DNA from: Pseudaquabacterium terrae
GTDB taxonomy: Bacteria; Pseudomonadota; Gammaproteobacteria; Burkholderiales; Burkholderiaceae_C
Reading direction: 5' to 3'
DNA length: 64,000 bases
Assembly (NCBI RefSeq): GCF_013266755.1
Contig: NZ_JABRWJ010000003.1
Coordinates: 248,001-312,000, forward strand
Shown here: piece by piece, positions 53,031 through 61,448 of the stretch
Layout: every line of letters begins with the position of its first letter
Numbering within the stretch: position 1 is the stretch's first letter
Position numbers and translations under genes: made by a program
Notes under the pieces: model-generated
The model's input: only the letters and a program-made list of their open reading frames with translations
Told to the model about the DNA's origin: nothing
The model's database searches: none

Positions 53031-54433
53031 AGACCGCAGCATCCGTCGCGCTGGTGGCCGAGGCCCCGGCGCCCGCCTCGCCGTGGGCCGTCTTCAGCGT
53101 CGCCAGTGTCGCGGTGTTCCTGGTGTCGATCGACACCACGGTGCTGTTCGCGGCCTTCGGCGCGCTGCGCGCCGGTTTCCCCGGCAGCAGCAGCGCCGAT
53201 CTGTCGTGGGTGCTGAATGCCTATACCGTGGTGTACGCGGCCCTGCTGGTACCGGCCGGGCGGCTGGCCGACCAGCATGGGCGCAAGCGCATCTTCCAAT
53301 GGGGGCTGGGCCTGTTCCTGCTGGCCTCGTGGGCCTGCGGTTGGGCGCCGACGGTCGAATGGCTGATCGCCGCACGCGTGCTGCAGGCGGCCGGCGCGGC
53401 GCTGTTGACGCCGTCGTCGCTCGCGCTGGTGCTCGGCGCCTTCCCGGCGCACAAGCGGGCCATCGCCGTCAGCCTGTGGGGCGCCGTCGGCGGGCTGGCC
53501 GCGGCGCTGGGCCCAAGCGTCGGCGCCGGCGTGGTCGATGCGCTCGGCTGGCGCTGGGCCTTCTACCTGAACCTGCCGATCGGTGCCTGGGCGCTGTGGC
53601 GCGGCCGCACGCGGCTCGTCGAATCGCGCAACCCGGACAACGCCGCACCGCTGGACCTGCCCGGCATCGGCCTCTTGATCATCGGCGTCGGCGCGCTGGC
53701 GCTGGGCATCGTGCGCTCCGAAGCGCTCGGCTGGCGTTCCGGCGCGGTGCTCGGCAGCCTGGCCGCCGGTGTGATCGCGCTGCTGGCCTTCGTCGCCTGG
53801 GCGCGGCGCGCGCGCCATCCGGCGATCGACCTGAGCCTCTTTCACAGCCCGACCTACCGCTTCGTGAACCTGGCGACGCTGAGCTTCGGCATCGCCTTCG
53901 CGATGATGTTCTTCGGCTTCTTCTTCTTCATGATGCAGGTCTGGCACTACCCGCTGCCGCTGGCCGGCCTGGCGGTGACGCCGGGGCCGCTGCTGGTGGT
54001 GCCGGTGGCGATCGTCGCCGGCCGTTTCGCGGCACGCATCGGCCACCGGCCGCTGCTGGTCGGCGGCAGCCTGCTGTACGCCGCGGCCGGGCTGTGGTTC
54101 TTCCTGCGCGCCGGCACCACGCCGGACTACCTCGGCACCTGGCTGCCGGGACTGATCATGACCGGCAGTGCCGTCGGCATGGTGCTGCCCTCGCTGGGCG
54201 GCGCGGCGGTCGCCGGGTTGCCGCCGCAGCGCTTCGGCGTCGGCAGCGCGGTGAACCAGGCGATCCGGCAGATCGGCTCCGTGCTCGGCGTCGCGGCGAC
54301 GGTAGCGCTGGTCGGCCATGCGGCGCCCAGCCTCGCCGACTTCCGCTGGCTGTATGGCGCGCACGTCGCGCTGGCGCTGCTGACCGCCGCGCTGTGCCTG
54401 CGCGTGGACACGCGGCCTGCAGCGCCGCGCTGA
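53027..54433 (+). CDS. MFS transporter, DHA2-like (14 helices)
   Basis: 468 residues with about 14 hydrophobic helices. The first helix reads SVASVAVFLVSIDTTVLFAAF (motif D1-like Asp-Thr-Thr), followed by LADQHGRKRIFQWG (motif A, the loop 2-3 signature) and the motif C region GPSVGAGVVDALGWRWAFYLNLPIG. This is the EmrB/QacA drug-proton antiporter subgroup. Coupled to the hydrolase by ATGA and probably induced through the TetR regulator. It is likely an efflux pump for the ligand or a product of the hydrolase; the substrate is not predictable. Convergent with the propeller lipoprotein (3 nt apart). Confidence 0.93.
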   Translation: MKTAASVALVAEAPAPASPWAVFSVASVAVFLVSIDTTVLFAAFGALRAGFPGSSSADLSWVLNAYTVVYAALLVPAGRLADQHGRKRIFQWGLGLFLLASWACGWAPTVEWLIAARVLQAAGAALLTPSSLALVLGAFPAHKRAIAVSLWGAVGGLAAALGPSVGAGVVDALGWRWAFYLNLPIGAWALWRGRTRLVESRNPDNAAPLDLPGIGLLIIGVGALALGIVRSEALGWRSGAVLGSLAAGVIALLAFVAWARRARHPAIDLSLFHSPTYRFVNLATLSFGIAFAMMFFGFFFFMMQVWHYPLPLAGLAVTPGPLLVVPVAIVAGRFAARIGHRPLLVGGSLLYAAAGLWFFLRAGTTPDYLGTWLPGLIMTGSAVGMVLPSLGGAAVAGLPPQRFGVGSAVNQAIRQIGSVLGVAATVALVGHAAPSLADFRWLYGAHVALALLTAALCLRVDTRPAAPR

Positions 54434-54436
54434 ACG

Positions 54437-56938
54437 TCAGCGTCCGCCGGTCGCGGTGGCGAGCACGGCGCCGTTGGTGCCGCCCACCCAGGCGGTCCCG
54501 CGGTCGATGGCGAAGAGTGCCCCGTGGTGCTGGGCGCTCGGGGCGGCCTGGCGGGTCCAGGTCGCGCCGCCGTCGGTCGTGCCCAGCACCAGCCCGTCGC
54601 TGCCGACCACCCAGCCATGCTGTGCATCGGCAAATCGGATGGCCAGCGGAAACTCGCGGCTGCCGCGCGTGGGCCGCGTGCCGGTTGCCCAGGTCTGCCC
54701 GCCATCGACGGTGCGCAGGATCTCGCCGCGGCGAATCAGCCAGCCCCTTTGCGCGTTGATGAAGTGCAGCGGCCCGCCTTGCGTCGCGAAGGCCGTGGGC
54801 ACGGCCGCATCCGCGGCCGCTGCCGTCCAGGTCCGGCCGTCGTCGGTCGAGCGCCAGATCGCCCCCGCGCCATCGAGCGCCAGCGCCAGCCCGGCGACCG
54901 GGCGGCGCAGCATCGAACAGTCGCCGCTGAATCGGGTCGTCTGCGCAGCCCAGGTGGCACCCCCGTCCTCGGTGGCGTAGAGCGCCGAGCGGTCGCAGAC
55001 CAGGCGTCCGCCCGAGAACGGCGGACTGGTCCATCGCTCGGTGCGCAGCCATGCGCGCTGGTCGTCGATGAAGTGCAGATCGGTCGTGTCCAACAGCTCG
55101 GGCAGACCGGTCACCCCCTGCCAGGTGCGGCCCCCGTCGGTCGACTTGTGCAGCCCGCCGCCTGCCTGGCGCCAGCCCGTGCCGTTGGGCGTGAACTGCA
55201 GCATCGACGTCAGCGCGCCCGCGTCGGATCGGCACGGGACCGACGCGGCACGCGGCCGCCAGTTCAGCCCGCCATCGTCGGTGTCCAGCAGCTGACCGCA
55301 GCCGGTGACCGCCAGCCCGCGCCGGGCATCGAAGAACCACAGGGCCGTGATCGCCGCCTGATCGCCGTCGGCCGTGCGTCCGCCGCCGATCGGCCGCATC
55401 GTCGCGCCGCCATCGGTGGACCGGTACAGGCGGCTGTCGAAGCGCAGCAGCAGGCCGCCCCGGTTGTCGCGTTCGACGCTGTCGGCGCGAGCCCCCTCCA
55501 GCGCGTGGGCCAGCGCGCGCCAGTTGCGGCCACCGTCCACGGTGAGGCGGCTCGTGCCGCCGTGCACGTGATGAGCCACGTCGGCATCGATCAGCCGACT
55601 GCCGCCGGTGCTGAAATCCTCCAGCTCGAACGGCCTGCCCAGGTCCACCGTGCGCCAGCTGCGGCCCCAGTCCTCGGTGCGCACCAGCCCGGTGTCGATC
55701 AGCACGCCCCAGCCAGCGCCACGCGCCGAGAACTCCACACCCAGGAACGACGCGTCCGGCCGCGAGCGGCCGTCGACCTGCGGCACCGCGGATTGCCAGC
55801 TGCGGCCGGAGTCGGTCGTGCGCCAGAACATCGTCTGTTCGCGATTCGGCGTGCCGGGGCTGCCCGTCCACCACAGCAGCAGCACGTCGTCGCCGAGGAT
55901 GCGCGTCAATCCGGGACCCGGCGTCGGATGGGACAGTCCCGGCACCGTCGTCAGGCCGAGGTCATCGGAACGCAGCAGGGTCTCGAGCGGCTCGAAGGTC
56001 CACATGCGGCCGGACGGCAATGCGGCGTTGGGCCGCATCGGCGGATCGCGCCAGTTCTGGCCGCCGTCGGTGCTGACGCGCGCGGCATAGGTGAAGATGC
56101 TGCCGGACACGGAAGAGGCGCTGACGAAGACGGTTTGCGGCCCCAGCGCCGCCAGTTCGTTCCAGCTCTGGTAGGGGGAATCTGCCGGCGGCGGCGCCAG
56201 CGATGTCTCGGTCCAGGTGGCGCCGCCGTCGACGCTGCGGACGAGCCTGCCCCCGGCCGTCAGCGCATAGCCGTGCAGCGCATCGGCAAAGCGCACCTTC
56301 ATCAGCGTCGCATCACCGCCCGAGCGCTGGTTGATGCGCTGCCACTGCGCGCCGCCGTCGGTGGTGCGCAGTACCTGGCCCGCATCACCGACCGCCCAGC
56401 CCAGCAGCGCATCGTGGAACTGCACGTCGCGAACGACGTTGCCGTCGGGCAGTGGCCGCTGCCAGCACCAGCCGCCGCTGCCGGCCCCGCTGCAGAGGCG
56501 TTCCTGCACCATCGCATAGCGCCCGATGCGCACGGTGGCGCGCGCGCCGATGCTCTGCCCGCTGCCGTTGGCGACCGTCAGCCGCACCTCGTAGTCCCCA
56601 GGCTGCGCGAAGGCATGGGTCGGGCGCGCGAGCGTGCTGGTGGTCTCGTCGCCGAAGTCCCAGGTGGTGCTCAGGCCATCGACGCCGTCGGCGAGGTTCG
56701 ACGCGAAGCTCACCGGCTGCGCGACGTCGGCCTGCGGCGGCATGTTGATCTGCACGCTCGAAGGCAGCGGTGCAGGCGCGGGCGGCGCCGGTGCTGGTGC
56801 GGGTGCGGGTGCGGGTGCTGGCCCAGGCGTCACGGTGGGCGCCGCGCCACCGCTGCCGCCGCCACCGCATCCCGCCAGCACGGCGAACCCGACCGTCGCC
56901 ACGAACAAGCGCAGCCGCGCCGTCGCCTTCCGACTCAT
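54437..56938 (-). CDS. lipoprotein with PKD domain and BNR/YCF48-like beta-propeller
   Basis: 833 residues. Lipoprotein signal peptide (FVATVGFAVLAGCGG; lipobox LAGC at about residues 21-24), a Pro/Ala linker, a PKD domain (about 55-150; TTWDFGDETTST and HAFAQPGDYEVRLTV), and then a long series of propeller strands of YCF48/BNR form: DGGAQWQR, DGGATWTE, DGGQNWRD, DGGRTWQG, DGGATWTRQ, each about every 40-60 residues. Such propellers, first seen in photosystem II factor Ycf48, are common in exported bacterial proteins and bind peptides or glycans. It is anchored on the outer or inner membrane surface. No partner gene is evident. Confidence 0.88.
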   Translation of the reverse strand: MSRKATARLRLFVATVGFAVLAGCGGGGSGGAAPTVTPGPAPAPAPAPAPAPPAPAPLPSSVQINMPPQADVAQPVSFASNLADGVDGLSTTWDFGDETTSTLARPTHAFAQPGDYEVRLTVANGSGQSIGARATVRIGRYAMVQERLCSGAGSGGWCWQRPLPDGNVVRDVQFHDALLGWAVGDAGQVLRTTDGGAQWQRINQRSGGDATLMKVRFADALHGYALTAGGRLVRSVDGGATWTETSLAPPPADSPYQSWNELAALGPQTVFVSASSVSGSIFTYAARVSTDGGQNWRDPPMRPNAALPSGRMWTFEPLETLLRSDDLGLTTVPGLSHPTPGPGLTRILGDDVLLLWWTGSPGTPNREQTMFWRTTDSGRSWQSAVPQVDGRSRPDASFLGVEFSARGAGWGVLIDTGLVRTEDWGRSWRTVDLGRPFELEDFSTGGSRLIDADVAHHVHGGTSRLTVDGGRNWRALAHALEGARADSVERDNRGGLLLRFDSRLYRSTDGGATMRPIGGGRTADGDQAAITALWFFDARRGLAVTGCGQLLDTDDGGLNWRPRAASVPCRSDAGALTSMLQFTPNGTGWRQAGGGLHKSTDGGRTWQGVTGLPELLDTTDLHFIDDQRAWLRTERWTSPPFSGGRLVCDRSALYATEDGGATWAAQTTRFSGDCSMLRRPVAGLALALDGAGAIWRSTDDGRTWTAAAADAAVPTAFATQGGPLHFINAQRGWLIRRGEILRTVDGGQTWATGTRPTRGSREFPLAIRFADAQHGWVVGSDGLVLGTTDGGATWTRQAAPSAQHHGALFAIDRGTAWVGGTNGAVLATATGGR

Positions 56939-57092
56939 GAGCTGCCCTGGATATGACTTGGAATGGCGGCGATTGTCATGGTCTGCGCCCGGGCCGCAGT
57001 GCGCTGCATCACATGCCGACCACTTGCAATTCCCTGTTGCCATCGCGGCGCGCGTGGTGCGAGGCTGCGCCCTTCACCGATCGGAGAACCGC

Positions 57093-58562
57093 ATGGCCGC
57101 TCGCTCGTCATGGCCGCTCCTCGCCACAGGCATCGGCCTGCTGCTCGCGGGCTGCGCCAGCACCACACCGGATCCGCAGACCGTCCTGCGCCAGGCCGAT
57201 CAGGCGCTCGGCGCCAGCCAGCTGAAGACGCTGCAGTTCAGCGGCCGCGGCAGCGGTGCCACCTTCGGCCAGGCCTGGCAGCCCGAGATCGGCTGGCCGC
57301 AGCTGAACTACTCGGTGCTGACGCGCACGCTCGACTACGACAAGGGCGCGCTGCGCGAAGAGTTCGGCCGCAGCCGTGCTGAGGAGAAGGGCGGCGGCGG
57401 CATCCCGCTGCTGGGCCAGGGCGAGCAGCGCGCGACCGGCTTCGTGCTCGGCGAGCACGCGTGGAACACCACGCCCACCGGCCCCGTCGCGGCGCCGGTC
57501 ACCGTCGACGCCCGCATCCACGACCTGTGGACCACGCCGCACGGCGCGATCAAGGCCGCGCAGCGCCATGGTGCGACCACCGGCACGCGCAGCGACGGCG
57601 GCCAGTCCTATTCGACCTTCAGCTACCGCGTGCCGGGCCGGCTCGACGCCACCGCCTGGGTCGACGCGCAGGGCCAGATCACGCGCATCGATTCACGCCA
57701 GCCGCATCCGGTGATGGGCGACACCGAGGTCACGACGCTGTACAGCGACTACCGCGCCTTCGGCGCGATCCGCTTTCCGATGCGCATCCGCCAGAGCCAG
57801 GGCGGCCACCCGGTGTTCGACCTGCAGGTGCAGGACGTGCAGCCGAATGCGGCGGTCGACATCGCGCTGCCCGACAACGTGCGCACCGCCACCGAGCGCG
57901 TGCTGTCCGAGCAGGTGGCGCCGGGCGTCTGGTTCCTGTTCGGCGGCTCGCACAACAGCGTGGCGATCGAGATGAGCAACCACGTCGTGCTGGTCGAGGC
58001 GCCGCTGTACGAGGGCCGCACGGCTGCGGTGTTCGCCGAGGTCAGGAAGCTGCTGCCGACGAAGCCGATCCGCACGGTGATCAACTCGCACCACCACTTC
58101 GACCATGCCGGCGGCCTGCGCGCCGCGGCCGCCGAAGGCGCGGCGCTGGTGACCAGCCAGGCGGCCAAGCCCTACTTCGAGCGGGTCTTCGCCAAGCCGC
58201 AGCAGATCCGGCCCGACCGCCTGGCGCAGTCCGGCCGCAGCCCCGAGATCCTGGGCGTGACGACCCGGCGCCAGTTCGTCGACGGCGACCTGCGCTTCGA
58301 AGTGCACGAGATCCAGGGCAGCGTGCACGCCCAGGGCTTCCTGATGGTCTACCTGCCGAAGGAGAAGCTGCTGATCGAGGCCGACGCCTACACGCCGGCC
58401 GCGCCGAACAGCGGGCCGCCGCCGGTGCCCAACGCCAACCACGTGAACCTGGTGCAGAACATCGAGCGGCTCGGCCTTCAGGTCGAGCGCATCCTGCCGC
58501 TGCACGGGCGCGTGGTGCCGATCGGCGAGCTGTATGCGGGGATCGGGCGCGCGCGGCCCTGA
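57093..58562 (+). CDS. metallo-beta-lactamase-fold lipoprotein
   Basis: 489 residues. Lipoprotein signal (SSWPLLATGIGLLLAGCAS), a domain of about 200 residues with lipocalin/outer-membrane-like traits (LKTLQFSGRGSGATFGQAW, MRIRQSQGGHPVFDLQVQD), then an MBL domain (about 270-489) with INSHHHFDHAGGL (H-x-H-x-D-H), GSVHAQGFLMVYLP, and LIEADAY and LPLHGRVVPI carrying the further metal ligands. It is an exported hydrolase, substrate unknown; the N-terminal half recalls proteins acting with quinoprotein or alkyl-sulfatase-type MBL enzymes. The ATG at 57093 follows GGAGA. Divergent from the propeller lipoprotein. Confidence 0.88.
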   Translation: MAARSSWPLLATGIGLLLAGCASTTPDPQTVLRQADQALGASQLKTLQFSGRGSGATFGQAWQPEIGWPQLNYSVLTRTLDYDKGALREEFGRSRAEEKGGGGIPLLGQGEQRATGFVLGEHAWNTTPTGPVAAPVTVDARIHDLWTTPHGAIKAAQRHGATTGTRSDGGQSYSTFSYRVPGRLDATAWVDAQGQITRIDSRQPHPVMGDTEVTTLYSDYRAFGAIRFPMRIRQSQGGHPVFDLQVQDVQPNAAVDIALPDNVRTATERVLSEQVAPGVWFLFGGSHNSVAIEMSNHVVLVEAPLYEGRTAAVFAEVRKLLPTKPIRTVINSHHHFDHAGGLRAAAAEGAALVTSQAAKPYFERVFAKPQQIRPDRLAQSGRSPEILGVTTRRQFVDGDLRFEVHEIQGSVHAQGFLMVYLPKEKLLIEADAYTPAAPNSGPPPVPNANHVNLVQNIERLGLQVERILPLHGRVVPIGELYAGIGRARP

Positions 58563-58575
58563 GCTGCGCAGTTCG

Positions 58576-59586
58576 TCAGCGCTCGAACGAAGCCAGCAAC
58601 GCGGCTTCGCGCTCGGGCGCCAGCCCGGCCTTGGTGAACGCCTGCTGATCCGGCGGCAGGCCGCGCCACCAGGCCAGCGTATCGGCGACCGTCTCCGCCA
58701 GCGGCCGGATGCGCAGGCCGGCCGCCTCGCCCTTGGCCGTCACCATCGCCATGAACGCCGCGTACTCGCCGCTGGCCGGCATCCACAGCGGCAGCTCGTT
58801 CCAAGGCTTCAGCCCGGCGCGCAGCAGCGCGGCCTCGTCGATCCAGCGCAGCAGCGGCTCGGTCGCACCGGCCGCGCGCGCGCATTCGTCGAGCAGCCCG
58901 GCCATGGTCGTGAAGCCCGGCGGCGAGATGACGTTGAACGTACCGCGTACTTCACGGTCCAGCGCCTGCAGCACGAAACCGGCCAGGTCGCGCGCATCGA
59001 TGAACTGCAGCGGCCGCAGCGGTGCGCCGGGCACCAGCACCGGTTGCCGGTCGAGCGCCGCGCGCGCCAAGCGCGCCGGCCACCAGGTGAAGCGCTGCGT
59101 CGGATCGTGCGGGCCGACGACCAGGCCGGGCCGGATCACCAGGCGCCGCGCCGGCTCGATGCGCTGCGCCAGCGCCGCCTCGCAGAAGGCCTTCAGCGGG
59201 CCGTAGGTGCGGCTGTCGACCACGTCGGTGTCGCCATCGTCGATGCGGCCGAGCGGCGACGTCTCGTCGTTCGGCCGCGTCGCGTCGGCATAGGCCGTGA
59301 CGGTGGAGATGAATGCATAACATCCGATGCGATCGGCCAGGTGCTGGGCCAGGTGCGCCACCTCGCCGGGCAGGTAGCCGCAGCAGTCGATCACTGCGTC
59401 CCAGCGCCGATCGGCCAACGCCGACAGGTCCTTGCGCCGGTCGCCGCGAAGACGCGCGACCTGTAGCGGCAGTTCATCCGGCGTCAGGCCGCGGTTGAAA
59501 ACCGTGACGCGGTCGCCGCGCCGGCAGGCCGCTTCGACGAGATGGCGGCCGACGAACTGCGTGCCGCCGATGATCAGCAAATCCAT
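58576..59586 (-). CDS. NAD-dependent epimerase/dehydratase-like protein
   Basis: 336 residues, extended SDR. N-terminal GGTQFVGRHLVEAACRRG (G-x2-G-x2-G form) at 7-24, FNRGLTPDELP, DVVIDCCGYLPGEV, and the catalytic YGPLKAFCE (Y-x3-K) at about 122-130. The RGLTP and the substrate part (WMPASGEYAAFMAMV) match the isoflavone-reductase/CSP41-like branch of atypical SDRs rather than sugar-nucleotide epimerases. Convergent with the MBL gene (14 nt apart) and divergent from the aminotransferase at 59662. Confidence 0.85.
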   Translation of the reverse strand: MDLLIIGGTQFVGRHLVEAACRRGDRVTVFNRGLTPDELPLQVARLRGDRRKDLSALADRRWDAVIDCCGYLPGEVAHLAQHLADRIGCYAFISTVTAYADATRPNDETSPLGRIDDGDTDVVDSRTYGPLKAFCEAALAQRIEPARRLVIRPGLVVGPHDPTQRFTWWPARLARAALDRQPVLVPGAPLRPLQFIDARDLAGFVLQALDREVRGTFNVISPPGFTTMAGLLDECARAAGATEPLLRWIDEAALLRAGLKPWNELPLWMPASGEYAAFMAMVTAKGEAAGLRIRPLAETVADTLAWWRGLPPDQQAFTKAGLAPEREAALLASFER

Positions 59587-59661
59587 GGCAGACGAGTATC
59601 GGCGACACCAGCGCCGCGCTGCTGCACACTCGTCGTCCCGAGCCCGCCTCCGCGTTCAACC

Positions 59662-60594
59662 ATGTCCCAGAGCATCCAGGACTTCCACGACGACCCGCGC
59701 AATGCGTCGATCCGCATCTGGGTCAATGGCGAGCTGAAGCCGCGCGCCGAGGCCGTGGTCTCGGTCTTCGACTCGGGCTTCGTGCTCGGCGACGGCGTGT
59801 GGGAGGGCCTGAGGGTCGTCGGCGGCCACCCGGTGTTCCTCGACGCGCATCTCGACCGGCTTGACGAAGGCGCGAAGGCGCTGATGATCGACATCGGCCT
59901 CGACCGTGCGGCGCTGAAGCGCGCGCTCTACGACACCCTCGCGGCCAACGCCATGCGCGATGGCGTGCATATCCGGCTGATGGTCACGCGCGGCGTCAAG
60001 CGCACGCCGTACCAGGATCCGCGCGTCACCGTCGGCCCGGCGACCATCGCCATCATCGCCGAGTGGAAGGAGGCCAAGCCCGAGACGCTGCAGCGCGGGC
60101 TGAACCTGTTCACCGTGCACGTGCGGCGCGGCTTCCCCGACGTGCAGGACCCCAAGCTCAACAGCCACAGCAAGCTCAACTGCATCACCGCCTGCATCCA
60201 GGCCACGCAGGCCGGCGCCGACGAGGCGCTGATGCTCGACCCGCACGGCTTCGTCGCGACCTGCAATTCGACGCACTTCTTCATCGTCCGCCGCGGCGAG
60301 GTCTGGACCTCGTCGGGCGACTACTGCCTCGGCGGCATCACGCGCGCCAACGTGCTGGCGCTGTGCCACGAGGCCGGCATCCCGGTGCGCGAGAAGAACT
60401 TCAGCCTGACCGAGGTCTACTCCGCCGACGAAGCCTTCTGCACCGGCACCTTCGCCGGCCTGGCGCCGGTGCGCGCGATCGACGGCCGCACGATCGGCGA
60501 GACGCTGCCCGGCCCGATGGTGCAGCGGCTGCAGGCGCTGTACCGCGAACTGATCGTCCGCGACGTCGCCGCGCGCGCCGCCGGCGGGAGCTGA
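59662..60594 (+). CDS. class IV aminotransferase (branched-chain or D-amino acid type)
   Basis: 310 residues, fold type IV PLP enzyme. The N-terminal IWVNGELKPRAEAVVSVFDS and GVWEGLRV, the catalytic Lys in LNSHSKLNCITACIQA (about residue 170-176), EALMLDPHGFVATCNSTHFF and GGITRANVLALC near the PLP phosphate site are all present. Family members transaminate branched-chain amino acids, D-alanine or release 4-amino-4-deoxychorismate-type products. The VWEGLRV and ITACIQATQAG text is closer to BCAT-like proteins. Its stop overlaps the start of a sulfotransferase-like gene, so the pair acts together. Confidence 0.9.
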   Translation: MSQSIQDFHDDPRNASIRIWVNGELKPRAEAVVSVFDSGFVLGDGVWEGLRVVGGHPVFLDAHLDRLDEGAKALMIDIGLDRAALKRALYDTLAANAMRDGVHIRLMVTRGVKRTPYQDPRVTVGPATIAIIAEWKEAKPETLQRGLNLFTVHVRRGFPDVQDPKLNSHSKLNCITACIQATQAGADEALMLDPHGFVATCNSTHFFIVRRGEVWTSSGDYCLGGITRANVLALCHEAGIPVREKNFSLTEVYSADEAFCTGTFAGLAPVRAIDGRTIGETLPGPMVQRLQALYRELIVRDVAARAAGGS

Positions 60595-61322
60595 TGGCCA
60601 TGCACCTGGCCATGTGGAGCGGCCCGCGCAACATCTCGACGGCGATGATGCGGGCCTTCGAGAACCGGCCCGATTGCGTGGTGATCGACGAGCCGCTGTA
60701 CGCGGCCTACCTCGCCGCCACCGGGCTCGACCATCCGGCGCGCGACGAGGTCATTGCCGCCGGCGACACCGACTGGCGCCGCGTCGTCGAGCGGCTCGCC
60801 GGCCCGATTCCCGATGGCCGCGCGCTGTGGTACCAGAAGCACATGGCGCACCACCTGCTGCCGGACATGGCGCGCGACTGGGTGCACACGCTCACCAACG
60901 TCTTCCTGATCCGCGACCCGGCGGCGGTGGTCGATTCCTACCTCAAGTCACGCGCGACGATAACGCCCGAAGACATCGGCTTGCAGCAGCAGGTCGAGCT
61001 GTTCGATGCGGTGGCCGAGCGGCTCGGGCGGGCGCCGCCGGTGCTCGACGCCGATGAATTCCTGCAGGCTCCCGAGGCGCAGTTGCGCGCCCTTTGCAAG
61101 CGACTGGGCATCTCGTTCAGCGAATGCATGCTGTCGTGGCCGGCCGGCCCGCGCGCCAGTGATGGCGTCTGGGCGCCGCACTGGTACGACGCGGTCTGGC
61201 GCTCGACCGGTTTCGAGCCGTGGCGGCCGCGCACCCCTCATCTGAGTGGCCCCGGCGCGCGGGTCGCCGAAGCCTGCCGCCCGGCGTACGAGCGCCTTCG
61301 CACGTGGCGTTTGCGTGTCTGA
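60594..61322 (+). CDS. sulfotransferase-like P-loop protein
   Basis: 242 residues starting MAMHLAMWSGPRNISTAMMR; the P-loop-like WSGPRNISTA (residues 8-17) is the PAPS 5'-phosphosulfate loop and NVFLIRDPAAVVDSYLKS (about 101-118) is the 3'-phosphate-binding RDP motif. The Ser/Arg pair of sulfotransferases is intact. The ATG shares its first base with the TGA of the aminotransferase (TGATG), strict coupling. Fusions and pairs of BCAT-like aminotransferases with this P-loop family are known, but the substrate is not established. The product is a possible sulfated or sulfonated metabolite. Confidence 0.85.
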   Translation: MAMHLAMWSGPRNISTAMMRAFENRPDCVVIDEPLYAAYLAATGLDHPARDEVIAAGDTDWRRVVERLAGPIPDGRALWYQKHMAHHLLPDMARDWVHTLTNVFLIRDPAAVVDSYLKSRATITPEDIGLQQQVELFDAVAERLGRAPPVLDADEFLQAPEAQLRALCKRLGISFSECMLSWPAGPRASDGVWAPHWYDAVWRSTGFEPWRPRTPHLSGPGARVAEACRPAYERLRTWRLRV

Positions 61323-61373
61323 AGATTGCTGAATAGCGCTTGATTGAAACAAGCATCCCGATACGAATCTTCA
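61320..61373 (+). other. nested inverted repeat after the sulfotransferase gene
   Basis: TGAAGATT (61320-61327) pairs with AATCTTCA (61366-61373), and inside is GCTTG (61338-61342) with CAAGC (61350-61354). It ends about 75 nt before the DUF1800 start. It could be a 3' stabiliser for the upstream gene or a leader element; no U-tract. Confidence 0.4.
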
Positions 61374-61448
61374 CGCGTTGTTCTAGGGGGTATTCGTAGA
61401 CTGCTTTGCACAGGCCACCGCTTCCGGGGGCCACCTGCCGAGCCCCCG

